Notes: generated from the sequence alone by a model not told the origin. A DNA stretch of 64,000 nt from Deinococcus sp. LM3 (GCF_002017875.1 NZ_MUFV01000001.1:1437001-1501000); one strand, 5' to 3'; numbered from the stretch's first letter, positions 49,292 to 58,214 are shown. Numbers and translations: made by a program.

Positions 49292-50325
49292 CCTCCCGCA
49301 CCGAACTGCTCGCCGGGGAGTACCTGCGCCGCGAGGGCAGCGACCCCAAGAAATTCAAATACTTCTGGCCTGACGGCACCCCGTACAGGGACAGGACCGG
49401 CATCGAACGCATCGCCAGACTGGCCGTGCCGCCCGCCTACGTGGACGTCTACGTGAGCCCCGACCCGGACGCGGAACTCCAGGCCTTCGGACGCGACGCC
49501 GCCGGACGACTCCAGTACCGCTACCACCCCGACTTCGTGCAGGCCGGCGCACTGAAAAAATGGCAGCGCCTCACCCGCTTCGCCGGGGCACTCGGCACCC
49601 TCAAAACCACCACCGGAGCCGACCTGCGCGCCCAGGGTCTCCCGCCCCGCAAGGTCGCCGCCCTCATGACCCGCCTGCTGCACGTTGCCCGCTTCCGCGT
49701 CGGCAACGACATCTACGCCCAGCAACACAAAACCTACGGCCTCAGCACCCTCCGCCAGCGACATGTGAAAGTCGAGGGGAACACCGTCACCTTCCACTTC
49801 AAGGGCAAGCACGGCATCACCCAGCACAAGGCCACCACCGACCGTACCCTCGCCACGAATATCGGACGCCTGCTCGACCTGCCCGGCCCCTGGCTGTTCC
49901 AGACCGTGGACGCCGACGGCAACCGCCGACGCGTGCGCAGCAGCGAACTCAACGCCTACCTCAAGGAAGTCATCGGGCCGTTCACCGCCAAGGACTTCCG
50001 CACCTGGGGGGGCACCCTCCTCGCCGCCGAATACCTCGCCGAAGCCGGCGTCGCCGACACCGAGAAACAGGCCCGGCAGACCCTCGTCGACTGCGTCAAA
50101 TACGTCGCCGCCGACCTGGGCAACACCCCCGCCGTCACCCGCAGCAGCTACATCTGTCCCGTCATCTTCGACCGCTATCTGGAAGGCAAGATCCTCGACG
50201 ACTACGAACCCCGCGCCGGCAGGACAGAAGCCGACCTGGACGGCCTGACCCGCAGCGAAGCCGCCCTGAAACGCCTACTGGAAAGCGAGAAGACGCTGAA
50301 GACACGGAAGAGGAAAGCGGCGTAG
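49288..50325 (+). CDS. DNA topoisomerase IB (poxvirus-like, DrTopIB type)
   Basis: A 345-residue type IB topoisomerase that relaxes supercoils through a 3'-phosphotyrosine link. Active-site elements are visible: FRVGNDIYAQQHKTYGLSTL (first arginine), FHFKGKHGITQHK (lysine), KDFRTWGGTLLAAEYL (second arginine/His region) and the nucleophile in TRSSYICPVIFDRY (Tyr about 288). The length equals that of the D. radiodurans enzyme, whose gene also adjoins ung. ATG 49288 overlaps the ung stop by four bases. The C-terminus is lysine-rich (EKTLKTRKRKAA). Confidence 0.95.
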   Translation: MTSRTELLAGEYLRREGSDPKKFKYFWPDGTPYRDRTGIERIARLAVPPAYVDVYVSPDPDAELQAFGRDAAGRLQYRYHPDFVQAGALKKWQRLTRFAGALGTLKTTTGADLRAQGLPPRKVAALMTRLLHVARFRVGNDIYAQQHKTYGLSTLRQRHVKVEGNTVTFHFKGKHGITQHKATTDRTLATNIGRLLDLPGPWLFQTVDADGNRRRVRSSELNAYLKEVIGPFTAKDFRTWGGTLLAAEYLAEAGVADTEKQARQTLVDCVKYVAADLGNTPAVTRSSYICPVIFDRYLEGKILDDYEPRAGRTEADLDGLTRSEAALKRLLESEKTLKTRKRKAA

Positions 50326-50371
50326 GGGAGACCCCTCACCCCGGCCCTCTCCCCAGGAGAAAGGGAGAGAA

Positions 50372-50553
50372 CCGGAGTGCTTTGAAGCGACAGCCTGGAG
50401 ACGGATGCGCCCACCGAACGGTCCGCTGAGGTCGCGCCTTCTGCCGGACGGAAGCTGAAGATGGCGAACAGGACGCTGCCGGGCGCCGTTTGGTCAAGGC
50501 CCGCGCATGGGCGGCACATGCGGGCGTGGGGCGCGACGTTTAGGGTGGGGGGC
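50372..50553. other. Spacer after topIB
   Basis: Just before it, CTCTCCC and GGGAGAG (about 50350-50370) can form a hairpin around AGGAGAA, a possible terminator without T-run. The remainder has no gene; TAGGGT (50541-50546) is seven bases before the next start and is its likely -10 box. Confidence 0.45.
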
Positions 50554-50991
50554 ATGACTGCTTCTGTGGTGGCTGATTCCGGGACTTCGTGGCCGCGCAC
50601 GCTGGGGCGCGTGCTGCTGGGGTCGTTCATGGTGTTCGCGGGTGTGGGGCACCTGACGTTCCTGCGTCGGGATTTTCAGGCGCAGGTGCCGACGTGGTTG
50701 CCGCTGGATAAGGATTTCGTGGTGCTGGCGTCCGGGGTGGTGGAGGTGGGGTTCGGGGCGGCGTTGCTGGCCCTGCCCCGGCAGCGGCGGACGGTGGGGT
50801 GGGTGCTGGCGGCGTTCTTCCTGGCGATCTTTCCGGGGAACGTGTCGCAGTACCTGACGCAGCAGAGTGCCTTCGGGCTGGACACGGACGGGAAGCGCCT
50901 GACGCGGCTGTTCTTCCAGCCGGTGCTGATCGCGCTGGCCCTGTGGAGTACCGGGGCGTGGCCGAAGTCGCGGCCCAGGTCGCGGCGCTGA
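50554..50991 (+). CDS. DoxX-like membrane protein
   Basis: A 145-residue inner-membrane protein with four hydrophobic segments. The first helix LGRVLLGSFMVFAGVGHLTF with the H in GHL and the later FLAIFPGNVSQYL (F-P-x-N) are typical of the DoxX/SURF4-like family found near redox functions. ATG 50554 sits seven bases behind TAGGGT, so leaderless transcription is likely; an upstream in-frame ATG at 50461 would add residues unlike the family. Function in Deinococcus is unknown. Confidence 0.82.
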   Translation: MTASVVADSGTSWPRTLGRVLLGSFMVFAGVGHLTFLRRDFQAQVPTWLPLDKDFVVLASGVVEVGFGAALLALPRQRRTVGWVLAAFFLAIFPGNVSQYLTQQSAFGLDTDGKRLTRLFFQPVLIALALWSTGAWPKSRPRSRR

Positions 50992-51065
50992 ACCGGAGGG
51001 CGTCCGGGGGGATTTAACTGGTGGGCCGTGCGGCTTCTGTGAGGTTGGGAAGGGTACGGTAGGGC

Positions 51066-53246
51066 ATGGCCATCAACTCCCGTTTCCTGAAAATGCCGCG
51101 CGCTCCCTGGGCGCCGGCTTTTGGCGGGCCGGGGCTGGCCGAGACGATCCTGGACGTGACCGACACGTTGGTGATGGTGCTGGACGGGCGGGGGTGCGTG
51201 CTGCAGTTCAACCGGGCGTGCGAGCAGCTCAGTGGGTTGGAGGCCGCGCAGGTGCTGGGCCGTGAGGTGTGGCCGTTGGTGCTTGACGAGCACGAGCGGG
51301 ACGTGGTGGCGGGAGCGTTCCTGGGTGGGCCGTTCCCGAACCGGCGGGAGCATACCTGGCGGACGGTGGATGGGCGGCGGCGTGTGATTCTGTGGTCGAA
51401 CACGGCCGTGCTGGACCGGCGGGGTGGGGTGCGGCTGGTCATCGCGACGGGCGTGGACGTGACGGCTGAACGTGAGGCGCAGGCGGCCCGGCAGGAGAGC
51501 GAGGCGCGGTTCCGGACACTGTTCGAGCAGTCGGCGGACGGGCTGGTGCTGATCGATCCGCATGATCCGGACGTGCCGTGGCGGATCGTGGACTGCAACG
51601 AGGCGTTCTGCCGCATGAACGGTTACGACACCGAGGACCTGATCGGGGCGTCCATCGATCTGCTGCACCCGTATCCGATGATGGCGCAGGAAGGTCCGGA
51701 TCTGCTGGCCTGGATCCGCGAGGAGCAGCCCGTTCACGGGGAGGGCGCGCACCGTCACCGGGACGGCACGGTCTTCCCGATCGAGAGTGCCAGCAGCCTC
51801 GTGACCGTGGGTGGCCGGGAGCTGGTGCTGGGCCAGGACCGGGACATCTCCGAACGCAAACGGGCCGAGGAGCAGTTGCGGCAGCTGGCAGCGCAGATGA
51901 CCTTCGACGCGCAGCATGACGCGTTGACCGGCCTGCCGAACCGGGCGTTGCTGCTGGACCGCCTGCAACTGGAGTTGCGGCGCGTGGCGCGCGCGACGTC
52001 CTGCGTGGCCGTGATCTTCATTGACCTGGACGGTTTCAAGCGCGTGAACGACATGCTGGGGCACGCCGTCGGTGACGAACTGCTGCGCGAGGTGGCCGCG
52101 CGCCTGCAGGCCTGCGTGCGCCCGTCGGACACCGTGGCGCGCCTGGGCGGGGACGAGTTCGTGGTGGTCGTGTCGGACCTGAGTGGCCGTGAGGAGGCCG
52201 GGCGGGTCGCGCGGCGGCTGCACGCGGCGCTGGAGCCCACCGTGACCCTGGGCGGGCAGCAGATCAACGTGCAGAGCAGCATGGGGGTGGCGCTGCACCC
52301 GCCGCACAGCAGCCTGCCGGCGAACCTGCTGCGGCAGGCGGACATGGCCATGTATCAGGCGAAGCGGGAGGGGAAGAACGGCGTGCGGTTCTTCGCGTCC
52401 ACGCTGGACGTCGCGGCGCAGAGCCAGATGTTCACGGAGGTCCGGTTGCGCCGCGCCCTGCAACGCCAGGAACTGCACCTGCACTACCAGCCGCAGGTGG
52501 ACGCCCGGACCGGCGCGCTGCTGGGATTCGAGGCGCTGGTCCGCTGGACGGATGAGCAGCTGGGCGACGTGCCGCCAGCACGGTTCATTCCGGTCGCCGA
52601 GGAGTCCGGGTTGATCGTGCCGCTGGGGCAGTGGGTGCTGAACGAGGCGTGCCGGCAGCTGGCGCAGTGGGGGCCGGGCGTGCCGGTCGCCGTGAACGTC
52701 TCGGCGCTGGAGGTGGCGCGGGACGATTTCGTGGCGGGGGTCAGGAGGACGCTGGACCGGCACGGCCTGAGCGGCACGCAGTTGAAGCTGGAACTGACGG
52801 AGCGGCTGGCCGTGCGGGACCTGCACCGCGCGGCGCGTCACCTGTCGCAGCTGCGGGAGCTGGGGGTGCGGCTGTCGCTGGATGACTTCGGGACGGGGCA
52901 GTCGTCGGTGTCCACGTTGCTGCAACTGCCGCTGGATGAACTGAAACTCGACCGTTCGCTCCTGATGGACCTGGAGGACTCGCCGGAAGCGCGGCGGGTC
53001 GTGGAGTCCCTGACCAGCCTAGCACGCGGCCTGAACCTGAGCGTGATCGTGGAGGGCGTCGAGACGACCGGGCAGCTGGAGATCCTGCGGGCCATGCCGT
53101 GCAACGCCGTGCAGGGGTACCTGACGGGCCGCCCGGCCGCGCCGGACGCCTGGACGGAACGCATCCGCGCCGTTCAGGCGCAGGCGGCCGGCCCGGAAGA
53201 CGGTACGTTCCCTGACGGCCCGCCCGCCGCGCCCGGCGCACACTGA
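51066..53246 (+). CDS. PAS-PAS-GGDEF-EAL cyclic-di-GMP signalling protein
   Basis: A 726-residue soluble protein. PAS domains at about 25-140 (TLVMVLDGRGCVLQFNRACE) and 150-275 (GLVLIDPHDPD, ending GQDRDISERKRAEEQ). GGDEF at about 285-450 with intact RLGGDEFVVV (near 358). EAL at about 460-710 with FEALVRW, VNVSALEVARDDF, LKLELTERLAV, LSLDDFGTGQSS and VEGVETTGQ, all metal and catalytic residues present. It can therefore in principle both make and break cyclic-di-GMP; PAS input would tilt the balance. No membrane segment is seen. TACGGT is five bases before ATG 51066. Confidence 0.95.
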   Translation: MAINSRFLKMPRAPWAPAFGGPGLAETILDVTDTLVMVLDGRGCVLQFNRACEQLSGLEAAQVLGREVWPLVLDEHERDVVAGAFLGGPFPNRREHTWRTVDGRRRVILWSNTAVLDRRGGVRLVIATGVDVTAEREAQAARQESEARFRTLFEQSADGLVLIDPHDPDVPWRIVDCNEAFCRMNGYDTEDLIGASIDLLHPYPMMAQEGPDLLAWIREEQPVHGEGAHRHRDGTVFPIESASSLVTVGGRELVLGQDRDISERKRAEEQLRQLAAQMTFDAQHDALTGLPNRALLLDRLQLELRRVARATSCVAVIFIDLDGFKRVNDMLGHAVGDELLREVAARLQACVRPSDTVARLGGDEFVVVVSDLSGREEAGRVARRLHAALEPTVTLGGQQINVQSSMGVALHPPHSSLPANLLRQADMAMYQAKREGKNGVRFFASTLDVAAQSQMFTEVRLRRALQRQELHLHYQPQVDARTGALLGFEALVRWTDEQLGDVPPARFIPVAEESGLIVPLGQWVLNEACRQLAQWGPGVPVAVNVSALEVARDDFVAGVRRTLDRHGLSGTQLKLELTERLAVRDLHRAARHLSQLRELGVRLSLDDFGTGQSSVSTLLQLPLDELKLDRSLLMDLEDSPEARRVVESLTSLARGLNLSVIVEGVETTGQLEILRAMPCNAVQGYLTGRPAAPDAWTERIRAVQAQAAGPEDGTFPDGPPAAPGAH

Positions 53247-53250
53247 CGGC

Positions 53251-53748
53251 GTGAAGCTTCCTGCACCCGTTCCCGCCGGCCCCGGTCAGGAGAGCGTGTG
53301 GGCGTACCCGCGCCCGCCGCGCCTGGAACGCACGCACCGCTACCTGGAAATCTGGCTGGGCGGGCAGAGGATCGCCGCGACGACCGGCGCGTACCGCGTG
53401 CTGGAAACCAGCCACCCGCCCACGTACTACCTGCCGCCCCTGGCGTTCGCGCCGGGCACGCTGGAGCGGGCGGCGGGCCGCAGCACCTGCGAGTGGAAGG
53501 GAGAGGCCACGTACTGGACCCTGCGGGGCGGCGCGGCGGTGGCGGTAGCTGCGGGCTGGAGTTACGAGGTCCCCACGCCCGCCTTCCGGGACATGGCGGG
53601 GTTTGTGGCCGTCTACGCGGGCCGCGTGGACGAATGCCGGGTGGACGGCGAGCGGGTCACGCCGCAACCCGGCGGGTTCTATGGTGGCTGGATCACGCGC
53701 GACGTGGTCGGGCCGTTCAAGGGCGAACCCGGCAGCGTCGGCTGGTGA
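53251..53748 (+). CDS. DUF427-family protein
   Basis: A 165-residue protein starting at GTG 53251, four bases after the cyclic-di-GMP gene stop. The DUF427 fold is evident: RYLEIWLGGQRIAATTGAYR, ETSHPPTYYLPP, STCEWKGEATYWTL, and WSYEVPTPAFRDMAGFVAVY. The conserved C-E-W-K-G segment and the Y-Y-L-P motif are complete. The biochemical role of the family is not established. It is probably co-transcribed with the upstream gene. Confidence 0.9.
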   Translation: MKLPAPVPAGPGQESVWAYPRPPRLERTHRYLEIWLGGQRIAATTGAYRVLETSHPPTYYLPPLAFAPGTLERAAGRSTCEWKGEATYWTLRGGAAVAVAAGWSYEVPTPAFRDMAGFVAVYAGRVDECRVDGERVTPQPGGFYGGWITRDVVGPFKGEPGSVGW

Positions 53749-54158
53749 CGGCCCCGCCCGTTCACTGAACCTGCTGCCTTCTCATGGTCGTGCCAGAGGC
53801 CATCTGTTCAATCTGAAGCCGTTTGACGGACGTGTTGAAGGCTGTTCATGGAGTACCGGCCATCTGGAATGCGATTGGCGGTAAACGCTTGGCGACCCGG
53901 CCAGACTCGGCGAATCGGTGTGTGCATTCCACAGGAAGAAGAGGGCTCTGGCACGCTTCATGGCTTCCTCCTGTGCCGGGCACGCCTCTTCTGGCAGGGG
54001 CGTTGCGGTCTATCCATACAGGCGACTTCTATCACCCAGGGGGCTTGATCGAGATTCTGTTGGCCTGTCGAAAATCGCGATCCTTCTTCCGGTGAGCTCC
54101 GTGTATTCCATCGCCCACCGTTTCTTTACTGTCGGCGGGGTTATAGGTTGCGCCCCCC
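53749..54158. other. Intergenic region without a recognised gene
   Basis: 410 bases with less biased composition and only short frames lacking homology. An imperfect inverted repeat is present: CACAGGAAGAAG (53930-53941) and CTTCCTCCTGTG (53964-53975), 11 of 12 bases complementary, with a competing pairing of GAAGAGG (53938-53944) to CCTCTTC farther right. No T-run or clear promoter accompanies it. Confidence 0.4.
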
Positions 54159-54188
54159 TTTACTTTCCTCTCCGGGGGCCAGCATAAT
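54159..54188 (+). promoter_or_regulatory. Promoter of the gene at 54198
   Basis: TTTACT (54159-54164), 18-base spacer, CATAAT (54183-54188); the start codon follows nine bases later, so the transcript is nearly or fully leaderless. Confidence 0.65.
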
Positions 54189-54197
54189 GCCGCCAGT

Positions 54198-54626
54198 ATG
54201 ACTTACAAGAAACTCAGCGAACAGGTGATGGAACTCAGCAACCCCCAGCGCAGCGATACCTTCGTGAAGATGTTCCAGGAAGCCGTGCGTGAAGGGAAGT
54301 TCGACGCCACGTACATGCCCGAGCGCTTCACGATGCCCAAGCAGTTCAACCGTCGTGGCAGCACCGAAACGTACCAGCGTGACACCCGCGAGATGCTGTT
54401 CGACGAAACCCCGGAATTCACCGAGTGGTTCGAGGGCGTGAACCGTGAACTGGCCGCCGCGCGCAAGGGCGGCACCGTGAAGCTCAGCGTGGAGGCCATC
54501 GAGTCGGGCCTGATCAACTTCGAGGACATGGTCGCCGAGACGCGCCGCAAGATGCAGGCCAGCTACGAGAAGGGGCAGGCGCTCGGCAAGGGCCGCGCCA
54601 AGGCCACCAAGGGCAAGAAGAAGTAA
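54198..54626 (+). CDS. Conserved-looking small protein of unknown function, Lys-rich tail
   Basis: A 142-residue soluble, mostly helical protein: SDTFVKMFQEAVREGKFDAT, TYQRDTREMLFDETPEFTEW, and a basic C-terminus (GKGRAKATKGKKK) that might contact nucleic acid. No family is recognised. Strong codon bias and a well-formed promoter suggest a real, well-expressed gene. It lies 74 bases upstream of gmk. Confidence 0.75.
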   Translation: MTYKKLSEQVMELSNPQRSDTFVKMFQEAVREGKFDATYMPERFTMPKQFNRRGSTETYQRDTREMLFDETPEFTEWFEGVNRELAAARKGGTVKLSVEAIESGLINFEDMVAETRRKMQASYEKGQALGKGRAKATKGKKK

Positions 54627-54700
54627 CCCGGCGTTCCTGACAGGCGGCTCCCGGTGGGCCGCCTGTTCTCATTTCTGGGCGGGTCGCGTATCGTGAGCGG

Positions 54701-55408
54701 ATGACGTCGCAGGACACCCCTCTTTCCGTGTCGCCCCGCCGGGGCCTTCTCCTGGTCATGACCGGCGCGTCCGGCGTGGGCAAGGGCACGCTGCGTGAAC
54801 GCTGGCTGGCCGGGCAGGACGTGTTCTACAGCACCTCCTGGACGACCCGCGAGGCCCGCCCCGGCGAGCAGGACGGCGTGGACTACGTGTTCGTGACCCC
54901 CGAGGCCTTCGAGGCCAAGGCGCAGGCCGACGGGTTCCTGGAGCACGCGGCGTTCGTCGGGAACCGCTACGGCACGCCCATCGAACCCATCGAGGCGGCC
55001 CTGAGTCGCGGGCAGGACGTGATCCTGGAGATCGAGGTCGAGGGCGCCATGCAGGTCAAGGCCCGCATGGGCGACGAGGCGATCCTGATCTTCATCATGC
55101 CGCCCAGCCTCAGCGAACTGCGCCGCCGCCTGGAGGGCCGCGCGACCGAAACGCCGGACCGCATCGAGAAGCGTCTGGCCCGCGCCCGCGAGGAGATCCG
55201 CGAGGCACACGAGTTCCGGTACGTGGTCGTGAACGACGACCTGGACCGCGCACTGGGCGAACTGCACGCCATCCAGCGGGCCGAACGCGCCCGTCAGCTC
55301 CCGGAGAACGAGTGGGTCGAGGAGGACCGCGAGGCGCGCGTGCAGGCCGACACGCTGCGCAGTTACACCCTGACCGACACAGACCTCGACCGGATCGGGA
55401 ACGAGTAA
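54701..55408 (+). CDS. gmk: Guanylate kinase
   Basis: A 235-residue kinase converting GMP to GDP. P-loop GASGVGKGT (about 22-30), GMP-binding segment STSWTTREARPGEQDGVDY, and lid-associated LILEIEVEGAMQVK-like strand (VILEIEVEGAMQVKARM). The C-terminal 30 residues exceed the usual 205-residue enzyme. TATCGT is six bases before ATG 54701. Its TAA stop touches the dispersed repeat (copy C), whose long hairpin probably forms the 3' end of the message. Confidence 0.95.
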   Translation: MTSQDTPLSVSPRRGLLLVMTGASGVGKGTLRERWLAGQDVFYSTSWTTREARPGEQDGVDYVFVTPEAFEAKAQADGFLEHAAFVGNRYGTPIEPIEAALSRGQDVILEIEVEGAMQVKARMGDEAILIFIMPPSLSELRRRLEGRATETPDRIEKRLARAREEIREAHEFRYVVVNDDLDRALGELHAIQRAERARQLPENEWVEEDREARVQADTLRSYTLTDTDLDRIGNE

Positions 55409-55542
55409 TACGGATTCCGTTTGTTTCGCCGACAATCCGGTGAAGTCCCGGATTGTCGGCGAAACAAACGGAATCCGTTTTGCTCCCACTCGCTTCGCTC
55501 GGATTGAACGGTCTTTGCAGCCCATTCAATCGGAGTCCGTAT
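55408..55542 (+). repeat. Dispersed 135-bp repeat, copy C, with a perfect 31-bp inverted repeat
   Basis: Begins ATACGGATTCCGT inside the gmk stop codon and ends CGGAGTCCGTAT just before the ribosome site of the macro-domain gene. It has the same length as copy A. The left half differs: bases 55410-55440 and 55448-55478 are perfect reverse complements with a 7-base loop, an inverted duplication of the element's left end. The hairpin is followed by TTTT and may act as terminator for gmk. The right half keeps CTCCCACTCGCTTCGCTCGG and CCCATTCAATCGGAGTCCG. Confidence 0.85.
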
Positions 55543-55554
55543 AAGGGAACGCGC

Positions 55555-56073
55555 ATGCCGCTCGAACTGACTCAGGGAGACATCGCCGCGCAGGACACGG
55601 ACGCCGTGGTGACCGCCGCGAACAGGGAACTGGCGGGCGGCGGCGGCGTGGACGGCGTGATTCACCGTGCGGCCGGGCCGGAGTTGCTGCGTGCCATCCG
55701 CGCTATTGGCGGCACGCCCACCGGCACGGCCGTCATCACCCCCGCGTTCGGGCTGTCCGCGCTGGGCGTGCGGTTCGTGATTCACGCGGTCGGGCCGATC
55801 TGGCGCGGCGGGGGGCAGGGCGAGGCTGAACTGCTGGCCGCCGCGTACCGCTCCAGCCTGGAACTGGCCGCCGCGCACGGGTGCCGCAGCGTGGCGTTCC
55901 CGGCCATCAGTACCGGCGTGTACGGCTACCCACTGGACCGCGCCGCCGGGGTGGCCCTGGCGACCGCGCAGGCGTTCCTGACCGACCACCCAGAGATGCA
56001 CGTGCGCTTCGTGCTGTTCGACGGCGGCAGCCTGAACGTGTTCCGCCGCGCCCTGGAACGTCTGCAAGGCTGA
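55555..56073 (+). CDS. Macro-domain protein (ADP-ribose/O-acetyl-ADP-ribose hydrolase type)
   Basis: A 172-residue single macro domain. ADP-ribose-binding signatures: DAVVTAANRELAGGGGVDGV (catalytic-type Asn and the glycine loop), HRAAGPELLRA, and FPAISTGVYGYPLDRAAGVA (phosphate loop). The order and length match MacroD-type enzymes that remove ADP-ribose or acetyl from ADP-ribose. ATG 55555 follows AAGGGA; the frame remains open upstream through the repeat but that part is not protein-like. It lies just 12 bases after repeat copy C. Confidence 0.92.
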   Translation: MPLELTQGDIAAQDTDAVVTAANRELAGGGGVDGVIHRAAGPELLRAIRAIGGTPTGTAVITPAFGLSALGVRFVIHAVGPIWRGGGQGEAELLAAAYRSSLELAAAHGCRSVAFPAISTGVYGYPLDRAAGVALATAQAFLTDHPEMHVRFVLFDGGSLNVFRRALERLQG

Positions 56074-56129
56074 GCAGGGCGGGCGTGGCGGGACACCGTA
56101 TCCTGCCCGCCATCACCCACTGCATATCG

Positions 56130-56158
56130 TTGACGGCCCGTGCATACCGCGCTATAGT
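56130..56158 (+). promoter_or_regulatory. Strong sigma-70 promoter pointing at a terminator
   Basis: TTGACG (56130-56135), exactly 17 bases, TATAGT (56153-56158), the best-spaced promoter in this part of the window. The only thing downstream on this strand is an intrinsic terminator starting 12 bases on. Confidence 0.6.
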
Positions 56159-56169
56159 TGTTGACATCA

Positions 56170-56197
56170 CCGCCCGCTGAGGCGGATTTTTTATTTC
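56170..56197 (+). terminator. Intrinsic terminator after the macro-domain gene
   Basis: Stem CCGCC (56170-56174) with GGCGG (56181-56185), loop CGCTGA, then ATTTTTTATTT. It serves the macro-domain transcript and would stop RNA from the promoter at 56130 after about 30 bases. Confidence 0.8.
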
Positions 56198-56206
56198 CCT
56201 TCCTGC

Positions 56207-58096
56207 TTACCCTTCCAGGGTGGTGAGGTCGCCGGGGTCCTGGCCGAGGGCCTGGGCGCGCAGGAGTCGGCGCAGGATCTTGCCGCTGCGGGTTTTGGGG
56301 AGCGCGTCGACCACGCGGATCTCGGCGGGCGTGGCGATGGGGCCGAGTTCCCGGCGGACGTGTTCGGTGATGCTGGCGCGCAGGCCCCGGCCGACCTGAT
56401 CCTCGAAGCCGCGCCGCAGGATGACGTGCGCGATGATGCTCTCGCCTTTCAGTTCGTCGGGCAGGCCGATCACGGCGGCCTCGGCCACGGCGGGGTGGGA
56501 AACAAGCGCGTCTTCCACGTCGGCGCTGCCGATGCGGTGCCCGGCGACGTTCAGCACGTCGTCGCTGCGGCCCAGGATGCTGATGTACCCGTGTTCGTCG
56601 CGGGTGGCGAGGTCGCCGGACAGGTACCCGGCCGGGTTCTCGTTCCAGATGCGCGCGTACCGCTCGGGGTTGCCGTGAATGCCGCGCATCATGCTGGGGA
56701 AGGGGCGGCGGATGACGAGGTGCCCCTGCTGTCCGTCCGGGACGCTCTGGCCGTTCTCGTCGACGATGTCGGCGTCCACGCCGGCCAGGGGCCGTCCGGC
56801 GAATCCGGGGCGGACGGGCCAGCGGGGGTGCGTGCCGAGGGTGGGGGCGCCCAGTTCGGTCTGCCACCAGTGGTCGATGACGGCGGCGTGCGCGCCCTCG
56901 CCCAGCCCGCCGCCGATGTGTTCCTGCGCCCAGCGCCACGCCTCGGGGTTCAGGGCTTCCCCGGCGCAGGCGACGACGCGCAGGCGGGTCAGGTCGTGGG
57001 GGGCCAGGGTGTCGGCGCCGAGTTTCATGAACAGGCGCAGCGTGGTGGGCGCGGTGAACAGGATGTCCACGCCGTAGTCCTGCACGGCGCGCCACAGGAC
57101 GCCCGTGTCGGGGAAGTCCGGGGCGCCCTCGCGGAACAGGACGGTCGCGCCGGCCACCAGCGGGCCGTACACGATGTAGCTGTGCCCGACGATCCAGCCG
57201 ATGTCGCTGGTGCAGAAGAACACGTCGCCGCCGCCCACGTCGAACAGCTGCCGCAGGTGGTAGGCGGTGCCGACCATGAACCCGCCGTGCGTGTGGATCA
57301 CGCCCTTGGGTTTGCCGGTACTGCCGGACGTGTACAGGATGAACAGCGGGTCCTCGGCGTTCACGGTGACGGCGGGCGCGCGGCCGTGCGTGAACAGCGT
57401 CTCCCAGGGGACGGTGCGGGCGTCGTGTTCGCGCTGGTAGGTCTTGATGCGTTCCCACAGCACCAGGTGTTCCACGCCGCCCAGGTCCGCGATGGCCTCG
57501 GCGGCGATGGCGTACAGGTCCACCAGCTTGCCGCGCCGGTAGCCCACGTCGGCGGTGATGACCACGCGCGCCCCGGCGTCCGTGATGCGGTCGCGCAGGG
57601 CGCCCACGCCCAGCCCGGCGTACACGACCGAGTGCACGGCGCCCAGGCGGGCGCAGGCGAGCATGGCGATCACGCCCTCGGGGGTCAGGGGCAGGTAGAT
57701 CACGACGCGGTCGCCGGGTTGCACGCCCAGGTGGCGCAGGCCGGCGGCGGCGCGTTCCACCTGATCGAGCAGCAGGCCGTAGGTGTAGACCTGCCGCTCG
57801 CCGGTTTCCGACAGCCAGATCAGGGCGGCGCGGGTGCGGTTCTCGCCGCGTGCGTGGCGGTCCAGGGCGTTCAGGGTGATGTTCGTCTGTCCGTCTGCGA
57901 ACCACTGCATGTCCGGGCGGTTCCAGGTGAGGGCCGTGGTGGGTTCTTTCGTCCATTCGTACGTGCGGGCCTGTTCCAGCCAGAAGCCGTCCGGGTCCTG
58001 CGCGGCGCGGGCGATGTCGGCCTCCGGGTCGCTGCGCAGGCGGCGCAGCACGCTGTCGGGAACGGGCCAGCGGTCGGGGCGGTGTGGGTCGGTCAT
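56207..58096 (-). CDS. acs: Acetyl-CoA synthetase (AMP-forming)
   Basis: A 629-residue adenylate-forming enzyme activating acetate to acetyl-CoA. ATP motif LFILYTSGSTGKPKGVIHTH, the acetate-pocket region DHWWQTELGAPTLGTHP, hinge GYLSGDLATRDEHGYISILG and the C-terminal catalytic lysine in LPKTRSGKILRRLLRA, a lysine regulated by acetylation in relatives, are all present. The family opening (FWLEQARTYEWTKEP, LTWNRPDMQWFADGQTNIT) is clear. GGAGG lies eight bases before ATG 58096, so this gene has a leader, unlike ddrC opposite. Its start is 118 bases from the damage-response operator; regulation by it is unlikely. Confidence 0.95.
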   Translation of the reverse strand: MTDPHRPDRWPVPDSVLRRLRSDPEADIARAAQDPDGFWLEQARTYEWTKEPTTALTWNRPDMQWFADGQTNITLNALDRHARGENRTRAALIWLSETGERQVYTYGLLLDQVERAAAGLRHLGVQPGDRVVIYLPLTPEGVIAMLACARLGAVHSVVYAGLGVGALRDRITDAGARVVITADVGYRRGKLVDLYAIAAEAIADLGGVEHLVLWERIKTYQREHDARTVPWETLFTHGRAPAVTVNAEDPLFILYTSGSTGKPKGVIHTHGGFMVGTAYHLRQLFDVGGGDVFFCTSDIGWIVGHSYIVYGPLVAGATVLFREGAPDFPDTGVLWRAVQDYGVDILFTAPTTLRLFMKLGADTLAPHDLTRLRVVACAGEALNPEAWRWAQEHIGGGLGEGAHAAVIDHWWQTELGAPTLGTHPRWPVRPGFAGRPLAGVDADIVDENGQSVPDGQQGHLVIRRPFPSMMRGIHGNPERYARIWNENPAGYLSGDLATRDEHGYISILGRSDDVLNVAGHRIGSADVEDALVSHPAVAEAAVIGLPDELKGESIIAHVILRRGFEDQVGRGLRASITEHVRRELGPIATPAEIRVVDALPKTRSGKILRRLLRAQALGQDPGDLTTLEG

Positions 58097-58214
58097 GGGC
58101 GGTCCTCCAGAGGGGAAGGGGCGTGTCCGGGCTTGGGTTGTGGTGTGCCCTGTCAGTGTACGGCGGGCCGGGTGGGGGAGAGGTTGCCTGTGGGATGCAA
58201 TCAGCCCTCCGTGA

